Positions 57,354 to 64,000 of a stretch of 64,000 nt of DNA are shown here, piece by piece. A model generated the notes under the pieces. That model was not told where the DNA came from and did no database searches. It worked only from the letters and a program-made list of their open reading frames with translations. Numbering within the stretch: the first letter of the stretch is position 1; every line of letters starts with the position of its first letter. The stretch lies in NCBI RefSeq assembly GCF_003732275.1, contig NZ_MOBM01000012.1, forward strand, positions 248,001 to 312,000. The letters are read 5' to 3'. The translations under genes were made by a program, and so were the position numbers. This DNA comes from Pseudomonas frederiksbergensis (GTDB taxonomy: Bacteria > Pseudomonadota > Gammaproteobacteria > Pseudomonadales > Pseudomonadaceae).

Positions 57354-57969
57354 GTGAAATGTGCAGCGCAAAATCCAAAGAAAAACTCGCGGGACCGTAA
57401 AGCACCCCTTATTCCATCAGCATCCGGCGCAATACCAATGATTGCGTGGCCTGACCGTGGCTTTCAGAAAAAAACCAGTATCTGTATCGAAAGTTTTCGC
57501 TCAAAGCATGGCGCTTTGCCTCGGTTGAACTACCTTTCAAACAAGAAGAAGACGTAACGGTTCGAAATGCCACGTTAGGTTCAGCGATCAGATAGCGGAA
57601 TGGCAAAAGGAGTTACCTCACTATGGTCCTGGCAAGCATTTTCCGGCTCTTTGCTTTGATTGCCGGTTGCTTTTTAGGGGAGTCAGGTCGGCACAAAGTG
57701 CCGTCTTTAGCTGCTGTTGCTTTCGAGCCCGAGCCTATCGTTCGGGTCGACAGCTCAGGTATCTGGATCACTAAAAACCGTTATAGCGAAGGTCGCTCGT
57801 TGTTCCGTCAGAACAGCGTATTGCACCTGCTTGCATGTAGCACCACGGAATATTGCCGGGGCCATTAGTCAGGGGTCTGGCGGGGTAGAGGGCCGACCAA
57901 GGCCCCTTGTAGTGATCCGAGGCAACCTAGTTAGCCTCAAAGATGGCCTATTCAGCGAGGATGCACTTA
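57354..57969. other. AT-richer 616-base stretch upstream of the Tad secretin gene
   Basis: The composition is visibly less GC-rich than the flanks and codon use in every frame is poor. Only one short frame (57623-57868) has a ribosome-binding site. The promoter of the secretin unit should be in the right part; no consensus could be fixed. It may be a remnant of an insertion. Confidence 0.45.
57623..57868 (+). CDS. Doubtful small ORF with hydrophobic N-terminus
   Basis: 81 codons starting MVLASIFRLFALIAGCFLGESG, with AAGGAG 10 bases upstream. The N-terminus would be a membrane or signal segment, with Cys16 not in a clear lipobox. The remainder (FEPEPIVRVDSSGIWITKNRYSEGRSLF) matches nothing I know. 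Codon use is unlike the neighbours. It could be a degenerate Tad accessory gene or chance. Confidence 0.25.
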   Translation: MVLASIFRLFALIAGCFLGESGRHKVPSLAAVAFEPEPIVRVDSSGIWITKNRYSEGRSLFRQNSVLHLLACSTTEYCRGH

Positions 57970-59199
57970 ATGAGCTATCGTACCGTGCCCGCTTTCAAGC
58001 GAATTATCCAAGGCCTGTTCTGGACAGGCCTCAGCGTGAATGCGGCTCAGGCCGCGCCGGCCAATTGTTCGCAACTGAATAGTTTGCCGGCAACGTTCGA
58101 GGTCGGTCAGGGACTTCAGAACGAACTGCGCGTCCCCGTGCCGGTGACAAAACTGGCGATAGGCGACCCGAAAATCGCCGACGTGCAACCCAGCGGCAAC
58201 AATCTCGACGCCTTCTTACTCACCGGTATAGCGCCGGGGACCACCAGCCTGATGGTCTGGACCGCCTGTTCGAAAGAACCGCGCCAAAGCATGGTGTTCG
58301 TCAAAGGCAGGGCCACCGCGGCGCTGACCAGCGTGTCGACGGTGCCTTCCGAAGACCCGCTGCTGCCAAGCCAGGTGCAGACCGATATCCGCTTCGTTGA
58401 AGTCAGCCGGACCAAACTCAAGGAGGCCTCCGCCTCGATTTTCGGCACCCGCGGCAACTTCCTGTTCGGCTCGCCAAGAACCTTGCCCACCATCGGCGGC
58501 ATTGTCACGCCGTCGGTGCCGGTGAACAACGACATGTTCAATCTCTCGTTTGCTACCGGCAATACCTTGGTGGCGATCAACGCGCTCGAAGGCAGCGGTT
58601 TCGCCTACACCCTGGCGCGACCAAGTCTGGTGGCGCTCAGCGGGCAGAGTGCAAGCTTTCTGGCCGGTGGTGAAGTGCCGATTCCGGTGCCCAGTTCCGG
58701 CAGCGATAACGTGTCCATCGAGTACAAGGAATTCGGTATCCGCCTGACCCTGACGCCGACCATCGTCGGGAAAAACCGTATCGCACTGAAGGTCGCGCCA
58801 GAAGTCAGTGAGCTGGACTTCACCAACGCCGTGAGCATCGCCGGCACCATTGTTCCGGCGCTGACCATACGCCGTACCGACACCAGCATTTCCCTGGCCG
58901 ACGGCGAAAGTTTCGTCATCAGCGGTCTGATCAGCACCCGCAACAGTTCCCAGGTGAACAAGTTTCCGGGGCTGGGCGATATTCCGATTCTGGGCGCCTT
59001 CTTCCGCGATAACTCCATCAACCGTGAAGAGCGCGAACTGCTGATGATCGTTACCCCGCATCTGGTCCAGCCACTGGCTGCCAATGCACAACTACCGTCG
59101 TTGCCGGGCGAGCAGCTGCGTAATTACGACCCGAACTTCTACCGCATGTTCTTCCTCGAAAATGGCGATTTCGACAGTCGCTCCGGGCTCTCGCAATGA
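57970..59199 (+). CDS. rcpA: Tad/Flp pilus secretin (RcpA/CpaC family)
   Basis: Outer-membrane secretin of 409 residues. ATG 57970 has GAGG at proper spacing and gives a signal peptide ending in NAAQA-AP. The pilus N-domain follows (VPVTKLAIGDPKIADVQPSGNNLDAFLLTGIAPGTTSLMVW in part). The secretin core contains TLARPSLVALSGQSASFLAGGEVPIPV and VSELDFTNAVSIAGTIVPALTIRRTDTSISLADGESFVISGL. Upstream in-frame ATGs at 57943 and 57961 are less likely starts. In P. aeruginosa the gene lies between rcpC and tadZ on the tadA strand; here it is on the opposite strand. Confidence 0.88.
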   Translation: MSYRTVPAFKRIIQGLFWTGLSVNAAQAAPANCSQLNSLPATFEVGQGLQNELRVPVPVTKLAIGDPKIADVQPSGNNLDAFLLTGIAPGTTSLMVWTACSKEPRQSMVFVKGRATAALTSVSTVPSEDPLLPSQVQTDIRFVEVSRTKLKEASASIFGTRGNFLFGSPRTLPTIGGIVTPSVPVNNDMFNLSFATGNTLVAINALEGSGFAYTLARPSLVALSGQSASFLAGGEVPIPVPSSGSDNVSIEYKEFGIRLTLTPTIVGKNRIALKVAPEVSELDFTNAVSIAGTIVPALTIRRTDTSISLADGESFVISGLISTRNSSQVNKFPGLGDIPILGAFFRDNSINREERELLMIVTPHLVQPLAANAQLPSLPGEQLRNYDPNFYRMFFLENGDFDSRSGLSQ

Positions 59200-59312
59200 G
59201 CCTGAATCAGACTTGCCTCGACCTCACTCGTAACGGTGACCTTGAGCGCTGGCCGGGCCAGCTTTATTGCCATTGGCCAGGCGTTCAACGTGTTGTAGCC
59301 AGAGGACACTCG

Positions 59313-60026
59313 ATGAAAGCAGTCTTTGCAATAGCGGCGACAATAATGCTCACAGGTTGTGCCACCAACGGCCTGTCTTCGCAACCGGCCATCTGTGCCA
59401 AGCCTGCCTCAGAGCAAGAGCTGGCCCTGAACCTGGCCGACAACATGGCCAACGAGGGCCGTTTGTATGCCAGCCTGGCGAATCTGGAGGGCTTACCCGA
59501 CAACCTGGTCCAGGTTCGCCTGCGCAAGGCTCGGGTACTGCGCTTGATGGGGCGAAAAGACGCGGAGCCTTTGTATCGAAGCTTGCTCGGCACCTGTCTG
59601 GCCGCTGACGGGGAACATGGCCTGGGCCAGTTGGCCGCGGCCAAAAATGATTACGCCTCCGCGACCACTCACCTTGAGCGTGCGGTGAAGATGGCCCCTA
59701 CCGACGACAAGATGCGCAATGACCTGGGGGTCGTCTACCTCAATCAGCGACGCATCCCTGAAGCACGCTTCGAGTTCATGACCGCCATGGAGCTCAAGCA
59801 GACCGATTCACTGGCGGCACTGAATATGGTGACGCTGCTGATCTATCAGGATAACTGGAAGGCAGCTTCCGAGCTCGTGACCCGCGCCAGCTTGAGTCCT
59901 CAGCAAGTCGCAGAGGCTCAAACCCGCGCTGAAAAACTCAAGGCTTCTGCTAAAAAAGCGGTGGCTTCCGAGGGGAATCGCAGAACCGAGGTAGCCGATG
60001 CCTCCTCCACTGCTGCGAACAAGTAA
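59313..60026 (+). CDS. tadD: TPR-containing lipoprotein (TadD-like)
   Basis: Lipoprotein of 237 residues. The signal MKAVFAIAATIMLTGC gives the lipidated Cys16, with Ala at +2 favouring outer-membrane sorting. ATG 59313 is preceded by AGAGGA; the frame also opens at 59196 (overlapping rcpA), but that would bury the lipobox. It has tetratricopeptide repeats in the middle (LGQLAAAKNDYASATTHLERAVKMAPTDDKMRNDLGVVYL in part). TadD pilotins assist secretin assembly. It follows rcpA and precedes the DUF3613 gene, as at the end of the P. aeruginosa tad operon. Confidence 0.85.
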   Translation: MKAVFAIAATIMLTGCATNGLSSQPAICAKPASEQELALNLADNMANEGRLYASLANLEGLPDNLVQVRLRKARVLRLMGRKDAEPLYRSLLGTCLAADGEHGLGQLAAAKNDYASATTHLERAVKMAPTDDKMRNDLGVVYLNQRRIPEARFEFMTAMELKQTDSLAALNMVTLLIYQDNWKAASELVTRASLSPQQVAEAQTRAEKLKASAKKAVASEGNRRTEVADASSTAANK

Positions 60027-60044
60027 CAAGTACGAGGAGTCGAG

Positions 60045-60314
60045 ATGAATACCAAGAGGCTGTTGATCGTGTGCATGGCTTGCCTGTCCACCAGTGCCTG
60101 GGCTTTTGAACCAGGCCCCTCTTCGAAGGAGCAAAAAGGCACCGAGCAGTGGATGCAGCTACAGATTCGCGGCACCGTTGCTTCACCCAAACTGCAAACC
60201 GCTTCGGCCACCGAACGTGACCTGGCCATGCAGCGTTGGATCAATAGCTTCAGCCACCCGATTCCGGAGTTTTTTGACCAGGATACTGCGGGAGAGATGC
60301 CCAGCAGTAATTGA
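60045..60314 (+). CDS. DUF3613 family exported small protein
   Basis: Exported protein of 89 residues with signal peptide MNTKRLLIVCMACLSTSAWA. The conserved tail (TASATERDLAMQRWINSFSHPIPEFFDQ) is the DUF3613 signature. A matching gene follows tadD in P. aeruginosa (PA4298, from memory). It has GAGGAG spaced 6 bases. It is the last gene of the rightward Tad block. Confidence 0.8.
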   Translation: MNTKRLLIVCMACLSTSAWAFEPGPSSKEQKGTEQWMQLQIRGTVASPKLQTASATERDLAMQRWINSFSHPIPEFFDQDTAGEMPSSN

Positions 60315-60440
60315 GGCGCATCAACGGGTGATCAGTTTCTGGCGTCGTCTAGAGTGGCCTGGCTGCAAAGCCGGGCTAGACGTCGTATGCAGGAAAGCAT
60401 AGGCATCTACACATTGTCCGAGCCTGGCCGGATTACCCTG

Positions 60441-60526
60441 GCGCTGCCGCAGGCTGCGATCTTTTGCTCTTCAGCGATCCCTCGGCCATCCAAATAAAAA
60501 GATTGCCGGCTTCGCCAGTTCCTACG
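60441..60526. repeat. REP pair, GCTGCGATCTTTTG class (diverged)
   Basis: GCGCTGCCGCAGGCTGCGAT starts at 60441, and an inverse but diverged partner (AGATTGCCGGCTTCGCCAGT then TCCTAC) ends at 60526. Confidence 0.65.
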
Positions 60527-60650
60527 TCTGACCGAATCGGTGTTCCTGAAAGGGGTATCAGGCAACCATCGATTCCGCCTGATCAGCCTGTCACCGAGCG
60601 TATCGCAGCAATCAGCGCCAGGTCGTGATCAACCGATGTATACAAATCTC

Positions 60651-60749
60651 TGTAGGAGCGGCCGCAGGCTGCGATCTTTTGATTCAGAGACTTGGGCAAC
60701 AAATTGCCTGTCATCAAAATCAAAAAATCGCAGCCTGCGGAGTTCTTAC
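60651..60749. repeat. Inverted REP pair (REPIN), TGTAGGAGCGGCCGCAGGCT class
   Basis: One unit TGTAGGAGCGGCCGCAGGCT followed by GCGATCTTTTG starts at 60651. The inverse (CAAAAAATCGCAGCCTGCGG then AGTTCTTAC) ends at 60749. Same family as the unit at 9782. Confidence 0.8.
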
Positions 60750-60836
60750 GGGGAGGTGTAGATCTATGGCTGGACGTGCAAATCAGGTTCAGGAGACAAG
60801 GCCATCTGACTCGACAGCACATGCCTCCTGTTCATT

Positions 60837-61805
60837 TCAAAGCTTCCCGAATGCTCTGAGCACTCCGATCAACGGAGGGCCCACGGCTACCAGAAAGAAG
60901 CTCGGCCACAGACAGAAAATCAATGGGAATATCAGCTTGGTACCGATTTTCGCCCCCGCTTCTTCGGCGGCCTGCGTACGCCGGTCACGGAACTCATCGG
61001 CATAGATGCGTAGGGTATCGGCCACGCTGGTACCAAAGCGGATGCTCTGCGCCAAGAGGCTGACCAACCCTTGTACGTCTTCCAGCCCGGTCCGCACAGC
61101 CAGTTGCTTGAGCGCTTCGGTACTGGGGACGCCGGCGCGGATTTGCGAATTGACCAGCGCCAGCTCCTCAGCCAGCTCAACCTGGCTGACCGACATCTCC
61201 TCAGCCACCCGCTCGATGGTCTGCGGCAATGCCAGACCCGACTCCACGCACACCACCATAAGGTCCAGTGCATCAGGAAAGGCGGCACGCAGTCTGCCCT
61301 GTCTAGCCTGCTTGCGCTTTTCGACATAAATCGCTGGCAGCAACCATCCAGCAGCAGCAGCCATTGACACCATCAACAACCCCATATTCAGAGAAAGCCT
61401 GGAGAACATCGGCAACAACAACAGCGCAAGACCAACCGATATCAGTGGCAACAGCAAGCGCACCGCCCAGTACATCTGTACCGCTGAGGGCGAGCGGTAA
61501 CCGGCGTGCATTAACAGAGTTTGGGTGGCAGACGTCTGAGCCGCCTCAACCGAGCCAAAACGTTGGCCGACCCGCTCCAGCAATAATTGCAGATTACTCG
61601 GAGCGTCCTGCCCGGCGACATTCCCTGAATGACCGCGTTTGATAAGTGCCAGACGACGCTGCACTGGATCCTGCAGTCCCAACACCAGCAACATCACGGT
61701 GACGGCCGCTAGCACCGCACTCAAACCAATAACACAGACGAACAACATACGCGCCAGCTGCGCATTGCCCGCCACCTGACTGAATACCCCGAGCAAATAG
61801 TCCAT
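60837..61805 (-). CDS. tadC: Tad pilus inner-membrane platform protein TadC
   Basis: Type II secretion F-domain protein of 322 residues. Hydrophobic segments lie near the N-terminus (LFVCVIGLSAVLAAVTVMLLVLGL), the middle and the C-terminus (LIFPLIFCLWPSFFLVAVGPPLIGVL). The F domain is FPDALDLMVVCVESGLALPQTIERVAEEM in part. ATG 61805 (MDYLLGVFSQ) has an AGAGGTGCAGG region upstream. It is last in the leftward tadA-tadB-tadC block; the next gene expected in P. aeruginosa, tadD, lies on the other strand here. Confidence 0.9.
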   Translation of the reverse strand: MDYLLGVFSQVAGNAQLARMLFVCVIGLSAVLAAVTVMLLVLGLQDPVQRRLALIKRGHSGNVAGQDAPSNLQLLLERVGQRFGSVEAAQTSATQTLLMHAGYRSPSAVQMYWAVRLLLPLISVGLALLLLPMFSRLSLNMGLLMVSMAAAAGWLLPAIYVEKRKQARQGRLRAAFPDALDLMVVCVESGLALPQTIERVAEEMSVSQVELAEELALVNSQIRAGVPSTEALKQLAVRTGLEDVQGLVSLLAQSIRFGTSVADTLRIYADEFRDRRTQAAEEAGAKIGTKLIFPLIFCLWPSFFLVAVGPPLIGVLRAFGKL

Positions 61806-61834
61806 GACCTGCACCTCTGAGAAACGAATACCAC

Positions 61835-62821
61835 TCAAACCTGGATCCGGATAATTTTGCGAATCCAAAAAATCCCAAGCAACATGGCGCCGAAAGCCCC
61901 GATGATCAACTTGTGGCCAAGCGGATCATTGAGTAGCAAAGGCATATAACTGGGGGTTGTGACCAGGATCACTGCAGCCAACACGAAGGGAATGGCCACC
62001 AGCACCCAAGCCGACATGCGTCCTTCAGCAGACAAGGTTTTGACCTTGCGCTGGAAACGGAAGCGCCCACGAATCAGTCGACTCAAACGCTCCAGCACCT
62101 CGGTCAGATTACCTCCGGTCTCGCGATGAATGAGGATTGAGGTCACCAGCATCATCACTGTCATGCTCGGCATCCGCTCTAGCAGGCCAAGCATGGCCCG
62201 GCGTACATCGTTGCCGTAGTTGATATCGGCAAAGGTCGCGCCGAATTCTTGAGCCACTGGTCCCTTATGCTCCTCAGCCACCAAATGCAAGGTTTCATTG
62301 AAGGGGTGACCGGCTCGCAGAGCCCTGCACATGGCATCCAATGCATCTGGCAGGCCCTCCTCAAACGCAGCGAAACGTTTGCCACGGTCACGAGAGATTT
62401 TCAGCATGGGTAACCAGAACGCTCCGAGGCTCGCCATCAACGCCATCCACCAGACGGACGAGACCATCCAGATCAAGACACCCGCCCAAGCGCCCAGCAC
62501 CAACCCGAGCAGCAATACCCTATAGGCCCGGTATTCGTGCCCAGATTGCTCAATCATTTGCGTCAATGTCTCCATAAAGGGCAGCTGCTCAAGCCTGGCC
62601 TCCAGTGGTGACAAACGCGTCAGGTATTTCTGCCGCAATACCGTCTGCATGTTGGGCAGATTGTTGGCCTTCTCCATCACATGCAAGCGGCCGCGGATGC
62701 GCTTGCGCATCTTGCCGGCCTCGCCGAACACCGGCACCACCACGCCCTGGGACAGCAGGAACACGGCAATAAACACCATGCCGAGGAACATCAGGATGAA
62801 TTCACTGGGAATATTGTTCAT
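61835..62821 (-). CDS. tadB: Tad pilus inner-membrane platform protein TadB
   Basis: T2SS F-domain protein of 328 residues with three to four membrane segments. These include [22 protein letters not shown] at the start and a pair at the C-terminus. The F domain is [30 protein letters not shown] in part, with [18 protein letters not shown]. Its ATG at 62821 overlaps the tadA stop by 4 bases. With TadC it forms the membrane platform driven by TadA. Confidence 0.92.
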   Translation of the reverse strand: MNNIPSEFILMFLGMVFIAVFLLSQGVVVPVFGEAGKMRKRIRGRLHVMEKANNLPNMQTVLRQKYLTRLSPLEARLEQLPFMETLTQMIEQSGHEYRAYRVLLLGLVLGAWAGVLIWMVSSVWWMALMASLGAFWLPMLKISRDRGKRFAAFEEGLPDALDAMCRALRAGHPFNETLHLVAEEHKGPVAQEFGATFADINYGNDVRRAMLGLLERMPSMTVMMLVTSILIHRETGGNLTEVLERLSRLIRGRFRFQRKVKTLSAEGRMSAWVLVAIPFVLAAVILVTTPSYMPLLLNDPLGHKLIIGAFGAMLLGIFWIRKIIRIQV

Positions 62822-64000
62822 GGCTGCCGTGCCTCCATCCATTCAGGCCTGAACATGTTAAGCGGCAATTCAATGCCGCGCTTGGCCAGCACATCGCGGA
62901 AGGCCGGGATCATGCCGCTGGGACGGTATTCGCCGAGCACTTCGCCGTTTTCGCCCATGCCTTGACGGGCAAAGGAGAAGATTTCGGTCATGGTGATGAT
63001 CTCGCCCTCCATGCCGTTGATCTCCTGCACGCTGACCAGTCGGCGCTTGCCGTCTTCCTGACGCTCCAGCTGAATCACCACATCAATGGCCGAAGCGATC
63101 TGCTGCCGCATGGCCTTGATCGGGAAGGTCGCCCCGGTCATCGACACCATGTTCTCAACTCTTCCCAACGCATCGCGCGCGGTGTTGGCGTGGATGGTGG
63201 TCAACGAGCCATCGTGGCCGGTGTTCATCGCCGTCAGCATGTCCAGCGCTTCGGCGCCACGCACTTCGCCGATCACAATGCGGTCCGGACGCATCCGCAG
63301 GCTGTTGCGCACCAACTCCCGCTGACTCACCTCGCCACGCCCTTCGATGTTGCAAGGGCGGGTTTCCAGGCGCACCACATGGGGCTGCTGCAGTTGCAGT
63401 TCGGCCGAGTCTTCGATGGTGACAATCCGTTCGTTTTGCGGGATGAAACTGGACAGCACATTGAGCATGGTTGTCTTGCCGCTGCCGGTACCACCGGAAA
63501 TCAGCACGTTCAAGCGTCCGCGGACAATCGCCTTGAGCAGCAGGGCTATGGCCGGGGTCAACGTCCCCACCGAGATCAGGCTGTCGGTATTGAGCAGGTC
63601 CACCGCAAAGCGGCGAATCGACATGCTCGGGCCGTCGATGGCCAGCGGCGGGATAATCGCGTTGACCCGTGAACCGTCCTTGAGCCGGGCGTCCACCAAT
63701 GGCGAGGACTCGTCGATACGCCGACCAAGGCTGGATACAATGCGGTCGATGATGTTCAGCAAATGCTGATCATCGCGAAAGCGCACATCGGTCCGTTGCA
63801 GTTTGCCGAAGCGCTCGACATAGACCGAGGCATAGCCGTTGACCAGAATGTCGGACACGCTGTGATCGGCCAGCAGCGGTTCCAGGGGACCCAGGCCAAG
63901 CACCTCGTCGGTGATCTGCTTGATGATCAATTGGCGGCTAACGGAACTCACCGGCGCCGAATGTTCATCGAGCAAGCGCTGGCAAATATCACGAATCTGC
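62818..64000 (-). CDS. tadA: Tad pilus assembly ATPase TadA/CpaF (N-terminus cut by window edge)
   Basis: Hexameric secretion ATPase that powers Flp pilus assembly. The frame is open to the right edge ([17 protein letters not shown] just inside it), so the start lies beyond 64000. About 394 codons are visible of a usual 420-450. Walker A is GGTGSGKTT, the Asp box [10 protein letters not shown], Walker [15 protein letters not shown] and the His box [13 protein letters not shown]. The leading gene block (flp, rcpC, tadZ) is expected further right. Confidence 0.93.
   Translation of the reverse strand, partial: QIRDICQRLLDEHSAPVSSVSRQLIIKQITDEVLGLGPLEPLLADHSVSDILVNGYASVYVERFGKLQRTDVRFRDDQHLLNIIDRIVSSLGRRIDESSPLVDARLKDGSRVNAIIPPLAIDGPSMSIRRFAVDLLNTDSLISVGTLTPAIALLLKAIVRGRLNVLISGGTGSGKTTMLNVLSSFIPQNERIVTIEDSAELQLQQPHVVRLETRPCNIEGRGEVSQRELVRNSLRMRPDRIVIGEVRGAEALDMLTAMNTGHDGSLTTIHANTARDALGRVENMVSMTGATFPIKAMRQQIASAIDVVIQLERQEDGKRRLVSVQEINGMEGEIITMTEIFSFARQGMGENGEVLGEYRPSGMIPAFRDVLAKRGIELPLNMFRPEWMEARQP

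Larger units (their letters stand above)
60315..60836. other. 522-base gap between convergent Tad blocks
   Basis: No gene is seen. It holds an imperfect hairpin GTCTAG...CTAGAC (60347-60381) that could end the rightward transcript, and two REP elements described separately. This is a likely junction of rearrangement. Confidence 0.6.

Noticed and set aside
59196..59312. Extended start of the TPR lipoprotein overlapping rcpA
   Set aside because: The 4-base overlap is attractive, but it would place 39 residues before an intact lipoprotein signal with its own ribosome-binding site.

Overview
The window is typical of a fluorescens-group Pseudomonas. It has high GC, Pseudomonas codon use and several families of Pseudomonas REP elements. 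The core gene order rgsA-tatD-pilZ-holB-tmk-mltG-pabC-fabF-acpP-fabG-fabD-plsX-rpmF-yceD // maf // sppA-HAD-rluC // rne matches what I recall of the P. aeruginosa PA2957-PA2976 region. The murB-to-comEC block matches PA2977-PA2984. The ABC pair, GST, transglutaminase-like gene and fadE resemble PA2811-PA2817. These species-level comparisons are from memory, not from a search.

Layout. (1) 1-5045: a sugar-catabolism locus, all on the minus strand. It holds a FadR-type GntR regulator, an SMP-30 lactonase, an SDR sugar dehydrogenase, an arabinose-type binding protein and the start of its ABC ATPase. A palindrome AATCAT-N3-ATGATT lies in front of the regulator gene and a close copy lies in front of araF. 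(2) 5289-9422: a lipase, DUF1285 and DUF4823 genes, moaA and a TetR regulator. (3) 9637-9757: the RpoS-type small RNA RgsA, with strong complementarity to the acpP ribosome-binding region located 6.5 kb away. (4) 9817-23338: cell-envelope, DNA replication and fatty-acid housekeeping genes. (5) 23368-27286: rne with a well-formed promoter, a leader of about 635 nt and a terminator. (6) 27494-34088: a LysR regulator, a DMT exporter with a small start-less reading frame coupled to it, and a molybdenum hydroxylase operon with its maturation genes. (7) 34263-41145: the lipid A/KDO/peptidoglycan operon exbB-exbD-lpxK-trm112-kdsB-ptp-murB, and a comEC gene broken by an internal deletion. (8) 41282-48345: DUF2062, an ABC-2 exporter, GST, a transglutaminase-like protein, fadE and a small conserved gene. 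(9) 48539-51758: a LysR gene divergent from an alanyl-tRNA trans-editing protein, a 2-oxoglutarate/Fe(II) oxygenase and a LysE exporter. This looks like an undescribed amino-acid modification or export module. (10) 51825-57227: an OprD porin, a frameshifted MFS transporter, a LysR gene, a DUF1445 protein and a SnoaL-like protein. (11) 57354-64000: Tad pilus genes in two converging blocks, secretin-TPR lipoprotein-DUF3613 rightward and tadA-tadB-tadC leftward, separated by REP elements.

No rRNA, tRNA, CRISPR array, prophage or insertion sequence was seen. Two genes are broken as read (comEC and the MFS transporter). The strongest direct observation is the RgsA/acpP complementarity. The best candidate for a poorly described system is the AlaX-like/oxygenase/LysE module.
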